Shown: positions 28,040 to 38,307 of the stretch, in pieces
How the letters are laid out: each line of letters opens with the position of its first letter
How positions within the stretch are numbered: position 1 is the stretch's first letter
NCBI RefSeq assembly: GCF_032716425.1
Contig: NZ_CP090419.1
Location: forward strand, 1,227,001-1,291,000
From: Pseudoalteromonas sp. N1230-9
GTDB taxonomy: Bacteria > Pseudomonadota > Gammaproteobacteria > Enterobacterales > Alteromonadaceae
DNA length: 64,000 nt
Direction of reading: 5' to 3'
Notes under the pieces: model-generated
Told to the model about the DNA's origin: nothing
Databases searched by the model: none
Seen by the model: the letters and a program-made list of their open reading frames with translations, nothing else
Made by a program: the position numbers and the translations under genes

Positions 28040-29392
28040 TTAGCTTAACAGCGAGTTTGCAAATACCAGTGCAATGGCCAATGGACAAATGAATTTGATA
28101 TACCATGGCCACACTTTCCAGAAGAAGCTATTTGCAGCTTCTGGGCAGCCTTGTTGAATTTCTTTTAATAAAGATGCACGGTGCCAAATCCAACCTACAA
28201 ATATACAACACATTAATCCTAAAATTGGTTGGCCAATCTTAGTGGTTAGTGTGATCACAAAGCCAAACAATGTGCCTAAGTTGAAAACGATCGTAAAGCT
28301 GACAAGGGCAATAATACCGCCAATTAACCATGTCGCTTGCACACGTTTTAGAGCGAAGCGCTCAACTGCATAAGAGACGGGGGCTTCCAACATTGAAATA
28401 GATGAAGTTAACGCTGCAATGCTCATTAAAGCAAAAAAGGCAAAGCCAACGAAAATACCCACATCCCCCATACTGGTGAAAAGTGCAGGCAGCACTTGAA
28501 ACACTAACGTATCTTCAGACAGTAGTACGCCTTCAGCAGAGAAAATCTGTACGCCTTGTGCCTGTGCAACATACATCGCAGGAATAATCAATAAGCCGGC
28601 TACAAAGGCAATAAACACATCGATCAAAGTAACATAAGCACCCAAGGACACGAGATTCTCTTTTTTGCTAATGTATGAGCCATAGATGATCATCACACTG
28701 GTGCCCAAAGATAACGAGAAAAATGCTTGTCCAAGGGCATTAACTAACAGCTCTGGGTTTAAAATAGAAGAAAAGTCAGGCACTAAGTAGGCTTTTAAAC
28801 CTTCAACTGCGCCATCTTGGGTCATCACGTAAATGATAAGCATAAACAAAATGCCTAATAGGGCAGGCATTAGGCGCTTTGACCATTTTTCAATGCCGTT
28901 TTCAACACCTTTAGAAATAATAGCAACGGTCAAAATAATAAACGCAGCTGTAAAAATTAGGTTTCTTGATAGTGACTGCTCACTTAACCAAGTGATAGCA
29001 GGTTCTTGACCCGTTAATTGTGCTACAGGCTCTAATGTTGCACTGAGCATCCAGCCAGCTACGATGGCATAAAAGCTTAAAATTAAACCTGCACAAATAA
29101 TACCGCCAAAGCCAACTACAAAAGCAAATTTTTTCTGCCATGGCTGGTTTGTCACTTTTCTAAGGGAGCTGACAGCATTGGCTTGGCCATGACGGCCTAT
29201 AACAAGCTCTGCCATTAATGCTGGGTAAGCTAGGCAAAATGCAAGGACTAAGTAAGCAACTAAAAATGCTGCGCCGCCATTACTTGCTGTTTGTGTAGGG
29301 AAACCCCAAATATTTCCTAAGCCAACAGCGGAGCCTGCTGCGGCCATAATAAATCCAAAGCGGGAGCTGAACTCCCCACGTGATGCGCTCAT
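28040..29392 (-). CDS. Sodium-dependent transporter (NSS/SNF family)
   Basis: A 450-residue integral membrane protein with the LeuT-type first helix (SSRFGFIMAAAGSAVGLGNIWGFP, split: GSAVGLGNIW is the sodium/substrate-binding unwound segment) and about 11 membrane segments. It should import an amino acid or related solute with Na+, fitting a marine host. Substrate not predictable. Not in an operon. Confidence 0.92.
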   Translation of the reverse strand: MSASRGEFSSRFGFIMAAAGSAVGLGNIWGFPTQTASNGGAAFLVAYLVLAFCLAYPALMAELVIGRHGQANAVSSLRKVTNQPWQKKFAFVVGFGGIICAGLILSFYAIVAGWMLSATLEPVAQLTGQEPAITWLSEQSLSRNLIFTAAFIILTVAIISKGVENGIEKWSKRLMPALLGILFMLIIYVMTQDGAVEGLKAYLVPDFSSILNPELLVNALGQAFFSLSLGTSVMIIYGSYISKKENLVSLGAYVTLIDVFIAFVAGLLIIPAMYVAQAQGVQIFSAEGVLLSEDTLVFQVLPALFTSMGDVGIFVGFAFFALMSIAALTSSISMLEAPVSYAVERFALKRVQATWLIGGIIALVSFTIVFNLGTLFGFVITLTTKIGQPILGLMCCIFVGWIWHRASLLKEIQQGCPEAANSFFWKVWPWYIKFICPLAIALVFANSLLS

Positions 29393-29565
29393 ATTGTTGT
29401 TACTTCTCTATTTGTGACGGCGCTGACAATCTACTTGAATTAACACTAAATAAAAAGGGTTAATAGTGGGCATTTTTACTTGTAATCGCCTCGAATCTGC
29501 TGCCAGCATATATTTCGTTCAATTAGCTAATACAATACGTAACAATTAACACAATTGAAACATAT

Positions 29566-30855
29566 TCAAAGGCTTTTATTTTGAATACTGAGGGTAAAGC
29601 ACGCGCCACCAAGAGACTGGCTTTTTGATACGCTGACAGTGCCATGATGCCAATCAGCCACTTTTGCAACAATCGCTAGGCCTAAGCCATAGCTTTCACC
29701 ATCACGATTTCGGTGACTCTGTTCTTGAAAGAACGGACTGAATATTTTCCCCCAGTTTTTTTTATGCACTCCTGGGCCATCGTCTTCTACTTTAATAGTA
29801 ACCAAGTCTTGGTTGTAGGAGGCTGATAAAACTATTTCGGAACGTGCAAAGTCACAGGCATTACTTAATAGGTTTACAATCGCACGTGCTAACCAATCTA
29901 AGTCGGCACATATATGTCCTTGTTTTATGTCGTGACTGATACGCAAAGAACCTTGCTCAAGCTTAGGGTGAACTTGTTGAATCAAGCTAAGTAAGTAGTT
30001 TTCTAGGTCAGATTCGCTAAAGGTTAGTTTATTTGCTTTTTGCTCTAAGGTAGCAAAAGCGAGATAACTTTTTAGCATTGACTCCATTTGATCTAAATCT
30101 TGCTCCATTCGAGATAAGTACTCAAGACGCTTTTCTTCATTAGTACAGTCTTGTGCGGCTTCTAGACCGAAGCGTAGGCAAGCAACAGGCGTTCTAATGT
30201 CGTGCGATAAACTCGAAGCCATTAGCTTGTTTTCATCAAGTAGTTTCTCTATTTGATTCGCCATGCGATTGAAGGTGAGCTCGACGTCTTTAATATAGGT
30301 AAAATGAGATGGTTTAATGCGGGTTGTTAAATCACCTTTGGCGAAGCGTTGCGCGGCATCATTAAGGATGCTGAGACGTTTTGCAAGTGGAGTAATAATA
30401 AAGCCCATAAAGACACATAACCCAGCATAGAAGAGTAGGGTAAGGAGAACATCATTCCCTTGATCATGTAAATGCGCTTTCTCTAGACGCATTTTAAGAT
30501 GGTGTGAGCCAAGTGCTTGCTCGCTATAGAGTAAGTAGTATCCTTGTTGATCTTCAAGTATTAAGCCTGTAGGCATTGTAATTTGTGAGAGCAAAGAGTG
30601 AGGAAGTGCTAATGCTTGAGTTGAGCGATACTCTAGCTGCACGTTGAAATCTTGCTCTAGTTGCTTGATTGCATTCGCGCGTTTTTCCGCAGGCAGTACT
30701 GACAACTGTTTAGTAAACCCTTTAATCATTTGGGTTTGGCTATGAAAAGTATCTTGCGGTTGATGAGTTTGCTGGCTAAATGCGTCAATTAGCCAGCCCA
30801 ATATGATTATTGATAGCAGTGCACTGCCCAGTAATGAAATATAAAACTTTTTCAC
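29566..30855 (-). CDS. RstB-like sensor histidine kinase (copy 2)
   Basis: A 429-residue kinase starting with GTG. It has membrane segments at ~5-25 and ~135-155 with a periplasmic domain between, HAMP (ITPLAKRLSILNDAAQRFAKGD), H-box SLSHDIRTPVACLRF, N-box NLLSNACDFA, and G boxes EDDGPGV and YGLGLAIVAK. Catalytic residues are intact. It pairs with the regulator 12 bases upstream. It is the paralogue of the kinase at 22.6-23.8 kb, but the sensor domain is clearly different. Confidence 0.92.
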   Translation of the reverse strand: MKKFYISLLGSALLSIIILGWLIDAFSQQTHQPQDTFHSQTQMIKGFTKQLSVLPAEKRANAIKQLEQDFNVQLEYRSTQALALPHSLLSQITMPTGLILEDQQGYYLLYSEQALGSHHLKMRLEKAHLHDQGNDVLLTLLFYAGLCVFMGFIITPLAKRLSILNDAAQRFAKGDLTTRIKPSHFTYIKDVELTFNRMANQIEKLLDENKLMASSLSHDIRTPVACLRFGLEAAQDCTNEEKRLEYLSRMEQDLDQMESMLKSYLAFATLEQKANKLTFSESDLENYLLSLIQQVHPKLEQGSLRISHDIKQGHICADLDWLARAIVNLLSNACDFARSEIVLSASYNQDLVTIKVEDDGPGVHKKNWGKIFSPFFQEQSHRNRDGESYGLGLAIVAKVADWHHGTVSVSKSQSLGGACFTLSIQNKSL

Positions 30856-30867
30856 GCGTTATATCAT

Positions 30868-31575
30868 CTATTGCCACGCTGTCGCGACGAGCAAGTAGCC
30901 ACGCCCCCAGATGGTTTTAATTTTTTCAGGGTGTTGGGGATCATCATTAAATTTTTTGCGCAGTGACGAAATAAGCACATCAACACTTCTGTCTAAGCCA
31001 TCATACTCTCTGCCTTTTGTTGCTTTAAACACGGCATCGCGCGACACAACCTGACCTGCATTGCTTGCCAAATAATGCAGCAATAGGTATTCCGCACTTG
31101 AAATATGCACTTCTTGATCAGCAAGAAACACAGTGCGTGATTCGGTATCTACAGTAAGTTTGCCAACAGTTATGTTTGGATTTTCTAAAAGCGACTCTTT
31201 GTTATCAATATTTGCACGTAAGGCCGTTTTTATACGGGCTAAGAGTGCTCGTGGTCGTACAGGTTTCATCATGTAATCACTTGCGCCGACTTCAAGGCCA
31301 ATTACTTCGTCCATTTCATCGTCTCTGGCTGTGAGCATAATAATAGGCGCTTGGTAAAACTGCCTCAATTCTCGGCACACACTAATACCATCTTGACCAG
31401 GCAGCATGATATCTAATAAAACTAAGTCCGGTGGTGTCGCTCTGACTTGCTCAATTACTTGGTCGCCACGTTGACAAATTGTCGTTTTATAGCCTTGCTC
31501 AGTTAAGTACTCTGCGACCCACTTAGCCAGTGAAATATCATCTTCTACGAGCAGAATAGTGCCATAATGTTCCAT
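30868..31575 (-). CDS. RstA-like OmpR-family response regulator (copy 2)
   Basis: A 235-residue regulator. The receiver has VEDD, phospho-Asp in LLDIMLPG and Lys in MMKPVRP. The winged helix (SSAEYLLLHYLASNAGQV, DRSVDVLISSLRKKFND, EKIKTIWGRGYLLV) ends in ATAW. It keeps the REYDGLDR segment found as RQYDGLDR in copy 1, supporting common descent. The gene lies 16 bases after the DUF3019 gene. Confidence 0.92.
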   Translation of the reverse strand: MEHYGTILLVEDDISLAKWVAEYLTEQGYKTTICQRGDQVIEQVRATPPDLVLLDIMLPGQDGISVCRELRQFYQAPIIMLTARDDEMDEVIGLEVGASDYMMKPVRPRALLARIKTALRANIDNKESLLENPNITVGKLTVDTESRTVFLADQEVHISSAEYLLLHYLASNAGQVVSRDAVFKATKGREYDGLDRSVDVLISSLRKKFNDDPQHPEKIKTIWGRGYLLVATAWQ

Positions 31576-31591
31576 CTTTTACTCCAAACAA

Positions 31592-31975
31592 TTAAAACAG
31601 GCGCCAACGGCGTTTCTTTTGACGATTTTGATACACCCACTGCACCTGTATTTCAGTGGTATCAACGACCTTGCCATTGTTACTATTGACCAATTCAAAG
31701 TTGACTGTTTCAGCAGAGTCAAACTGATAGCGAAAAAGGCCAGTTTGTTGCATAAGCCAACACTGCATAATATGTTTTGTGTGACCGTCGCGTAAGCAGT
31801 AATTACCCTTTGGTTGATGCCATGATACTTCTACATCGGCATAGCAATTACGTCCTTCACGCAGGGCAACACATGTGTCAGGCAGTGACACAAGGCTTGC
31901 CTCTTCATTGGGCTGCTCTTGCACTTTGACACTGACGATAGGGAGCGCTAATAAGAAATAGTATTTAAAAAACAT
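31592..31975 (-). CDS. DUF3019-family secreted protein (operon copy 2)
   Basis: A 127-residue protein. A short hydrophobic N-terminus could be a signal peptide. It shares with copy 1 the pattern C-x(8-10)-C, SW, CLRDGHTKHIMQCW, GLFRYQF, ELVNSNNGKVV and a basic end (KKRRWRLF). Function unknown. The start overlaps the end of the MipA/OmpV-like gene by 11 bases, implying coupled translation. Confidence 0.76.
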   Translation of the reverse strand: MFFKYYFLLALPIVSVKVQEQPNEEASLVSLPDTCVALREGRNCYADVEVSWHQPKGNYCLRDGHTKHIMQCWLMQQTGLFRYQFDSAETVNFELVNSNNGKVVDTTEIQVQWVYQNRQKKRRWRLF

Positions 31976-32804
31976 AGCGCAGGCCTACCTTGGCTTTGTG
32001 CTGATATTCTTGGGAGACAATTGGGCTTTGATGAATATCATCAGAAAACCATGTTGATAGCCAGCCAGTTAAAAATACCCAGTTTTGGTTTATTGGGTAC
32101 TCAGCATGAAACTCAAAGATAAGACTGTATGATGTGCTTGGGGTGTATACAGGTCTATTTGAATTGGCTTCAGAAGGAGTAATACCAAAATAATAGTTAG
32201 TAAAGTCTTCAGAATAAGCACTTAACCCGATACCCGAACGAAACTCCCAATTACGCCAAGGAATTATTTGACTAAAGAAACTGTTCATCACCCAGCCGTT
32301 GTGCGCGCCTGAAATATCATGCAAATACTCAAAAGAGATCTGTGAATTATCAAATCGTCTTGATAGGCGCAGTCCAACATCAAAGTCATAATTTCTGCTT
32401 TTAATACCAGCAAGCTCTTCGATTACATCTTCTTCGTAAAAGGCTAAGCCTGTTTCATCAAACCCAGATTGAATATTTGTACCAACTAGGTCCAGTCCCC
32501 ATTCAAACTTATCAACTATGCTGTAGCCAATAGTTAATCCACCACTTAATTGGCTTTGATCATAATCAAGGTAAAAGTGGTCGTAGGAAAGGGCAAGATG
32601 AATGTCTGGCTCAAAGCCGTCATTGTAAGAGTCTATACCGACTAAATAAGAGTCTTCGATATAGTAACCAGCCCCAATTCCCCAATCCCATGCAAAACCT
32701 TGGCTGGGTTCTAACGTATTATCAGCGTAGTAACGGTTGCTTGCATGGGTCGATGTTGCCAATAAAGATAAGCAAAAAAATAGTATGGCGCGGCTGGTTT
32801 GCAA
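31965..32804 (-). CDS. MipA/OmpV-family outer-membrane protein (operon copy 2)
   Basis: A 279-residue protein with a signal peptide (to THA) and a small beta-barrel pattern ending in an aromatic (KVGLRYVF). Family features are FAWDWGIGAGYYIEDSYL, PDIHLALSYDHFYLDYD, and NWEFRSGIGLSAYSED. It is more divergent from the MipA consensus than copy 1. The start is TTG; AAGGA lies eight bases before it. It leads the second four-gene module. Confidence 0.75.
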   Translation of the reverse strand: MQTSRAILFFCLSLLATSTHASNRYYADNTLEPSQGFAWDWGIGAGYYIEDSYLVGIDSYNDGFEPDIHLALSYDHFYLDYDQSQLSGGLTIGYSIVDKFEWGLDLVGTNIQSGFDETGLAFYEEDVIEELAGIKSRNYDFDVGLRLSRRFDNSQISFEYLHDISGAHNGWVMNSFFSQIIPWRNWEFRSGIGLSAYSEDFTNYYFGITPSEANSNRPVYTPSTSYSLIFEFHAEYPINQNWVFLTGWLSTWFSDDIHQSPIVSQEYQHKAKVGLRYVF

Positions 32805-32981
32805 GTGTGTTATCCTTGTTACAAATAAGTGAAATCATCATTATATACGCAATTAGTATATTGTTAAGGAGTTCCCAAAATCTGTAAAAAAGTGTAGTCG
32901 AGTCGTAAAGGTGTTAGGGAAGTGTAGCTTAGAAGTAAGAAATAGGTGTTTGCACTTTTGCTAAGTGCAAACACCAACTTT

Positions 32982-33788
32982 TTATTGAACTTTAATTTTA
33001 TCGATTAAGATACTTGTAAGGTAATACTGCATCATAGGCGTAAGAGCACTGATTTCAGTACGATTACATGGGCCTTGCTCTTTTGTTAAAGCACTCATGC
33101 GAGAAATTGTTTGATATTGAGGTATCACAATATCGGTATTGTTTATACGCGACATACGCGCTTGTTCCGTATTTTGCTCATTGACGAAGCTGGCAACTTC
33201 TAGTTCGTTCTTGATCAATTGCTGTTGCTCAAAGCTATAGATGAGTGGTTCACGGTGAAAGCTTGCACTGTCTATAGATGACTTCGCAAACCATACAACA
33301 TCGCCTGTTTTTTTATGGGTTAGTCGCATACTCACCTGTGCTTGAATAGTAGCACATTGTTGAGTTGGGAATTGCTCTGCTACTTGATCAAAAAGTGGCA
33401 ATGGTTTTTCAGGTGTCACTAATTGGTATTCGGTATCGTCAACAAGTTCTAAATCTAGCTGGTGGATTGACAATGTGTAATCTGCTTGTCCATTTTGTAC
33501 AACTTTTAATTGTTTTTCATTTAATGCTTCTGTTATTTGCGCATATAAAGTATCTGTAACACTCGTTTTATCAGCAACAATTGAAACGGTTTGGTTTGTA
33601 TTTACTGTATGCGCAGGTAGTTGTACCGATTTAACTTTTGGGGCTGCATGTTCAGTTTTATACTCAATTTGGAAACGTTGGCTTTTAAGCGACGGTTTTT
33701 CTGGCATCGCTAATAAAGGCGCCGGCTCTGGTTTTAGGGCGCAACCAGCTGATATAATTGTAAAAAGCAGTACTACAAGTAAGCGCAT
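32982..33788 (-). CDS. Uncharacterised lipoprotein
   Basis: About 268 residues. The signal peptide ends with a lipobox (TIISAGC), and the mature protein is an alpha/beta domain (ITEALNEKQLKVVQNGQADYTL, TIQAQVSMRLTHKKTGDVVWFAKSS, split). No family is recognised; the ADYTL and GDVVWFA elements recall outer-membrane lipoproteins of the CsgG/LpoB-like or DUF799 kind, but weakly. ATG 33788 gives a normal short lipoprotein signal; ATG 33806 is also possible. It is divergent from the serine hydrolase gene. Confidence 0.65.
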   Translation of the reverse strand: MRLLVVLLFTIISAGCALKPEPAPLLAMPEKPSLKSQRFQIEYKTEHAAPKVKSVQLPAHTVNTNQTVSIVADKTSVTDTLYAQITEALNEKQLKVVQNGQADYTLSIHQLDLELVDDTEYQLVTPEKPLPLFDQVAEQFPTQQCATIQAQVSMRLTHKKTGDVVWFAKSSIDSASFHREPLIYSFEQQQLIKNELEVASFVNEQNTEQARMSRINNTDIVIPQYQTISRMSALTKEQGPCNRTEISALTPMMQYYLTSILIDKIKVQ

Positions 33789-33903
33789 AAAGAAAAGTCT
33801 ACCCATAAAAAAGTTAATATTGTGCGTATTGTACGTTAGTCGAAGCAAAAGTTCATGATATTATGTAATGAGAAACTTCCGAAACAGACTAAAACAATAA
33901 CGA

Positions 33904-35061
33904 ATGAAGTACACGCTCACTTTTATTATCTTTCTTTTTTCTTCTTTTTTTCTCCTTCTTTTCAGTGGGCATGCTGCAGGCAGTGACTCAAATTGGCAGC
34001 CCTTCGTTAGCGAGTACAATAAATATTTAAGAGGAAAATTAAGAGCTAAAGGAATTCCGGGTGGTTCTTTGGCTATTGTTAAAGTGGGTGAGGAAGACTT
34101 TATCCAAGGTATTGGTCGAACTAAAATATCAAAAGGGCGAAAAGTAGATAAACATACACGATTTCGCTTGGCTTCAGTTTCTAAAACATTTGCAGGGTCA
34201 TTGACATCAAAGCTTGCGGCTCAGGGAGAGTTCAATATTGATGATCCGATCAGTAAGTTCATTCCTGAATTCAATAATACTGTCTATAAAGATGATTTAA
34301 AAATTTATCATATTCTGAGCCATTCAAGCGGTTTAGTGCCAAATGCCTACGACAATTTAATAGAATCAAGAATGAGTTACCCAGACATTGTTAAACAGCT
34401 TTTAACTGTCGAACCTATTTGCAAACCGGGTGAGTGCTATGGTTATCAGAATGTTATGTTCAGTCTCATTGATTCAATTATTTATAAAACAACTCAAATG
34501 GATTATGCCCATTGGATAGCTGAATATATTTTTGCACCATTAAAAATGACGGATGCGAGTGTAGGCTACGAAGGTATGGTGCGTGACAATAATTATGCTC
34601 ACCCTCATGTAAGAGGAAGAAAGCGTTGGTACACCTCTCGCTTAAAAAAGAATTACTACAAGGTAGCGGCCGCTGCGGGGGTTAATGCCAGCGCTAGTGA
34701 TATGGCTATTTGGTTAAATGCGCAGCTAGGCCAGTACCCTGATGTATTGCCGCTGGATGCACTTATAAAACAAACGCGACCATACACCCATACAAAAAAA
34801 GAAACACGGCGTCGCGTATGGCGAGGGCATGTAAAAGATGCCTACTACGGCCTTGGTTGGCGAGTATATGATTACGATGGTGAAGTACTCTATTACCATA
34901 GTGGTTGGGTACAAGGCTACCGCAGTGACTTAGTTGTTTTTCCACATTTAAATATTGGTTTTAGTTTAGTGCTTAATGCGGAAACCGGGTTGATTAATGA
35001 GCTAACAACAGAATTTATCAATCGCACACTGAAATATGCGCGAGAAAGTGAATCGAACTAG
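33904..35061 (+). CDS. Secreted serine hydrolase, beta-lactamase class C fold
   Basis: A 385-residue protein with a hydrophobic signal peptide. Motifs of the AmpC/DD-peptidase fold are present: SVSK (Ser91, Lys94), YQN (181-183) and a late HSGW in place of KTG. Such proteins are often esterases, D-aminopeptidases or peptidoglycan enzymes rather than true lactamases, and antibiotic resistance should not be assumed. A very basic insert (HVRGRKRWYTSRLKK) is unusual. Confidence 0.83.
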   Translation: MKYTLTFIIFLFSSFFLLLFSGHAAGSDSNWQPFVSEYNKYLRGKLRAKGIPGGSLAIVKVGEEDFIQGIGRTKISKGRKVDKHTRFRLASVSKTFAGSLTSKLAAQGEFNIDDPISKFIPEFNNTVYKDDLKIYHILSHSSGLVPNAYDNLIESRMSYPDIVKQLLTVEPICKPGECYGYQNVMFSLIDSIIYKTTQMDYAHWIAEYIFAPLKMTDASVGYEGMVRDNNYAHPHVRGRKRWYTSRLKKNYYKVAAAAGVNASASDMAIWLNAQLGQYPDVLPLDALIKQTRPYTHTKKETRRRVWRGHVKDAYYGLGWRVYDYDGEVLYYHSGWVQGYRSDLVVFPHLNIGFSLVLNAETGLINELTTEFINRTLKYARESESN

Positions 35062-35083
35062 TTATATATTTCGGCTAGGCATT

Positions 35084-35108
35084 AAAAAAGCCAGCAAGCT
35101 GGCTTTTT
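35084..35108. terminator. Bidirectional terminator between serine hydrolase and yhbY genes
   Basis: AAAAAGCCAGC pairs with GCTGGCTTTTT across AA, with T runs on both strands, between convergent stops. Confidence 0.92.
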
Positions 35109-35127
35109 ATAGAATTGGCTTTCAATC

Positions 35128-35424
35128 TTAACCGCGAGGTAATTGAATCTTTTTCTCTTCACTTTGACGGTAAAGAACAATGGTATGGCCAATTGTTTGA
35201 AGTTTCACAGCACCGGTTTCGCGAACAATTGCATCGAAAATTAATACTTTTGTTTCACGTTCATCCGTTGGTACTTTTACTTTAATAAGCTCGTGGATAT
35301 CTAGAGCGCTTTCAATTTCAACTAAAACGCCTTCGGTTAAACCGTTTGCGCCAAGTAATACCACAGGCTTTAAACTGTGTGCTTGACCTTTTAAAAACTG
35401 CTTTTGTTTGTTCGATAATTTCAT
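35128..35424 (-). CDS. yhbY: Ribosome assembly RNA-binding protein YhbY
   Basis: A 98-residue CRM (CRS1-YhbY) domain protein: LSNKQKQFLKGQAHSLKPVV, GANGLTEGVLVEIESALD, IHELIKVKV, GHTIVLYR. It associates with pre-50S particles. It is divergent from rlmE with an 89-base spacer, as in E. coli. Confidence 0.96.
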   Translation of the reverse strand: MKLSNKQKQFLKGQAHSLKPVVLLGANGLTEGVLVEIESALDIHELIKVKVPTDERETKVLIFDAIVRETGAVKLQTIGHTIVLYRQSEEKKIQLPRG

Positions 35425-35513
35425 GATGTTACAAATTTTGCTGAATATGGCTTGAATTAAGGGTATTCTAACGCCATCTAGAGAATATTACTAATTAGTT
35501 ACGTATTAATTTT

Positions 35514-36143
35514 ATGGCAAATAAAAAACATTCAGCTAGTTCTAAGCGATGGCTGAAGGAACATTTTGACGATCCTTATGTTCACGAAGCGCAGAAGAAA
35601 GGTTGGCGCTCTCGTGCGGTATTCAAATTAGATGAAATTCAAAATAAAGATAAATTAATTAAACCAGCCATGACTGTGGTTGATTTAGGTGCTGCTCCAG
35701 GAAGTTGGTCACAGTATCTTGCTGAAAAGGTGGGTGATAAAGGCCAAGTTGTTGCCTGTGATATCTTGCCAATGGATTCGTTAGCAGGCGTAGACTTTTT
35801 GCAAGGTGACTTTCGAGAAGAAGCGGTATTAGATGCGCTATTAACGCGCATTGATGGGAAAAATGTGGATGTTGTATTTTCTGACATGGCTCCCAATATG
35901 AGTGGTAATACATCGGTTGATCAGGCAGGAAGCATGTATCTAGTTGAGCTTGCATTAGATATGTGTCACCAAGTTTTGAAGAAAAATGGTGCTTTTTGTG
36001 TGAAAGTTTTCCAAGGTGAAGGGTTTGATCAATACTTACAGGACGTACGTAATAGCTTTAAAGCGGTCAAGATCAGAAAGCCTGATGCATCGCGTGCCCG
36101 TTCTCGGGAAGTTTATATAGTGGCGACGGGATACAAACTGTAG
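35514..36143 (+). CDS. rlmE: 23S rRNA 2'-O-ribose U2552 methyltransferase
   Basis: A 209-residue FtsJ/RrmJ enzyme with the SAM-binding motif [18 protein letters not shown] and the catalytic K-D-K-E elements ([42 protein letters not shown]). It methylates U2552 in the A loop late in 50S assembly. It is immediately followed by ftsH, the classical pair. Confidence 0.97.
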   Translation: MANKKHSASSKRWLKEHFDDPYVHEAQKKGWRSRAVFKLDEIQNKDKLIKPAMTVVDLGAAPGSWSQYLAEKVGDKGQVVACDILPMDSLAGVDFLQGDFREEAVLDALLTRIDGKNVDVVFSDMAPNMSGNTSVDQAGSMYLVELALDMCHQVLKKNGAFCVKVFQGEGFDQYLQDVRNSFKAVKIRKPDASRARSREVYIVATGYKL

Positions 36144-36200
36144 TACAGTTGTGCTGCGTTAAGTTGAATTTATATTAATTGGATACAAGAGGTTAACCCC

Positions 36201-38150
36201 TTGAGCGATATGGCGAAAAATCTAATACTCTGGCTGGTCATTGCAGTTGTGCTAATGTCAGTCTTTCAGAGCTTTAATGGTGGCGATCAGGCTGATCGCC
36301 AAACAAGTTATACCCAGTTTGTTAGCGATGCACGTAGTGGCGCTATTCAAGAGGTTTCTATTGAAAGTAGTTCAGGTACGATTACCGGCACCAAAACTAA
36401 TGGTGAGCGCTTTCAAACTATCATGCCGATGTACGATAAAGATATTTTAAATGATCTTTTGAAAAGCAATGTGAATGTAAAGGGTGTAAAACCTGAAGAG
36501 CAATCTTTCCTCGCCAGCATTTTAATCTCTTGGTTCCCAATGCTGCTGCTAATTGGTGTGTGGATATTCTTCATGCGTCAAATGCAAGGTGGTGGCGGTA
36601 AAGGTGCGATGTCTTTCGGTAAGAGTAAAGCGCGCCTAATGAGCGAAGACCAAGTTAAAACAACCTTTGCTGATGTTGCTGGCTGTGATGAAGCAAAAGA
36701 GGACGTTACTGAGCTTGTTGATTTCTTACGTGATCCATCTAAATTCCAAAAATTAGGTGGTAGCATTCCAAAAGGTGTGCTCATGGTAGGTCCTCCAGGT
36801 ACAGGTAAAACGTTACTAGCCAAAGCCGTTGCTGGTGAAGCAAAAGTGCCGTTTTTCACAATCTCAGGTTCTGATTTCGTAGAAATGTTCGTTGGTGTGG
36901 GTGCATCACGTGTACGTGACATGTTCGAGCAAGCTAAAAAAGCAGCGCCTTGTATCATCTTTATTGATGAAATCGATGCCGTTGGCCGTAAACGTGGCGC
37001 TGGCATGGGTGGTGGTCACGATGAGCGTGAGCAAACACTTAACCAAATGCTTGTAGAAATGGACGGCTTTGAAGGTAATGAAGGTATTATCGTTATTGCC
37101 GCAACTAACCGCCCTGATGTACTCGACCCTGCATTATTACGTCCTGGTCGTTTTGACCGTCAAGTTGTGGTTGGTTTACCTGATATTCGTGGTCGTGAGC
37201 AAATTCTTAAAGTGCATATGCGCAAAGTACCATTGGGTGACAACGTAGAAGCAGCAGTTATTGCACGCGGTACACCTGGTTTCTCGGGGGCTGACCTTGC
37301 TAACTTAGTAAACGAAGCAGCATTATATGCAGCGCGTGGTAACAAGCGTGTTGTCAGCATGGCGGAATTCGATGCCGCCAAAGATAAAATCATGATGGGC
37401 GCTGAACGCAAGACCATGGTGATGAGTGAGCAAGAGAAAGAAATGACTGCTTACCATGAAGCGGGTCACGCGATTGTTGGTCGTATGGTGCCTGAACACG
37501 ATCCAGTCTATAAAGTGTCTATTATCCCTCGCGGTCGTGCATTGGGTGTAACAATGTACCTACCTGAGCAAGACCGTGTTAGCCACTCTAAAGAGCTTTT
37601 AGAGTCAATGATTTCGAGCTTGTATGGTGGTCGTATTGCTGAGGCACTTATATACGGTGAAGATAAAGTGACGACAGGTGCAAGTAACGATATCGAACGT
37701 GCTACTGACATCGCTCGTAAAATGGTGACTCAGTGGGGCTTGAGTGAAAAGCTTGGTCCATTACTTTATGCTGAAGACCAAAACGAAATGTACATGGGGG
37801 GTGGTGGAAGCCGCTCGATGAGCATGTCGGATGAAACAGCAAAAGTTATTGATAGTGAAGTGCGCTTGTTCTCTGACCGTAACTATGAACGTGCTGAACA
37901 AATCTTAAAAGACAATATTGATATCTTACATGCAATGAAAGATGCATTGATGAAATATGAAACCATCGATGCAGGTCAAATAGACGATCTTATGGAACGT
38001 AAGCCAGTTCGCGAACCTCGTGATATGCATGATCGCAGATCGGACGAGAAGAAAAGTACAGAAAAGCCGGCTGAGCCAGCCTCACAAGAGCCGAAAAATG
38101 ATGATTCAGCCAAAAAGGATGAAACAAGCCTTGATGATAAAGCGGAATAA
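36201..38150 (+). CDS. ftsH: ATP-dependent zinc metalloprotease FtsH
   Basis: A 649-residue inner-membrane AAA+ protease. It has two membrane segments (~7-25, ~103-123) around a periplasmic domain, Walker A GPPGTGKT (197-204), Walker [12 protein letters not shown], the second region of homology with arginine fingers, zinc motif HEAGH (~420), and an acidic/basic tail. It degrades misassembled membrane proteins and regulators such as LpxC. A TTG at 36201 is chosen because AGAGG lies eight bases upstream; ATG 36210 would have poor spacing. Confidence 0.98.
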   Translation: MSDMAKNLILWLVIAVVLMSVFQSFNGGDQADRQTSYTQFVSDARSGAIQEVSIESSSGTITGTKTNGERFQTIMPMYDKDILNDLLKSNVNVKGVKPEEQSFLASILISWFPMLLLIGVWIFFMRQMQGGGGKGAMSFGKSKARLMSEDQVKTTFADVAGCDEAKEDVTELVDFLRDPSKFQKLGGSIPKGVLMVGPPGTGKTLLAKAVAGEAKVPFFTISGSDFVEMFVGVGASRVRDMFEQAKKAAPCIIFIDEIDAVGRKRGAGMGGGHDEREQTLNQMLVEMDGFEGNEGIIVIAATNRPDVLDPALLRPGRFDRQVVVGLPDIRGREQILKVHMRKVPLGDNVEAAVIARGTPGFSGADLANLVNEAALYAARGNKRVVSMAEFDAAKDKIMMGAERKTMVMSEQEKEMTAYHEAGHAIVGRMVPEHDPVYKVSIIPRGRALGVTMYLPEQDRVSHSKELLESMISSLYGGRIAEALIYGEDKVTTGASNDIERATDIARKMVTQWGLSEKLGPLLYAEDQNEMYMGGGGSRSMSMSDETAKVIDSEVRLFSDRNYERAEQILKDNIDILHAMKDALMKYETIDAGQIDDLMERKPVREPRDMHDRRSDEKKSTEKPAEPASQEPKNDDSAKKDETSLDDKAE

Positions 38151-38169
38151 TCGTTAAAATAGTATAAGC

Positions 38170-38196
38170 AAAAGCCCCGAATGCCGGGGCTTTTTT
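38170..38196 (+). terminator. Rho-independent terminator after ftsH
   Basis: AAAAGCCCCG pairs with CGGGGCTTTT around AATGC, followed by TT. Confidence 0.92.
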
Positions 38197-38307
38197 GTAG
38201 ACAAATTTTAAGATACCGTCTTTGCAATAATATTTATTAGCGAAATAGCTATAACTGTTTACTCAAATGTATCTTAGCCATTGCTATACATGCCGTAAAG
38301 GTGATAA

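Noticed and set aside
33904..35061. Antibiotic-resistance beta-lactamase
   Set aside because: SxxK and YxN are present, but the third motif is HSG and the overall form is that of general serine hydrolases; resistance is not supported.
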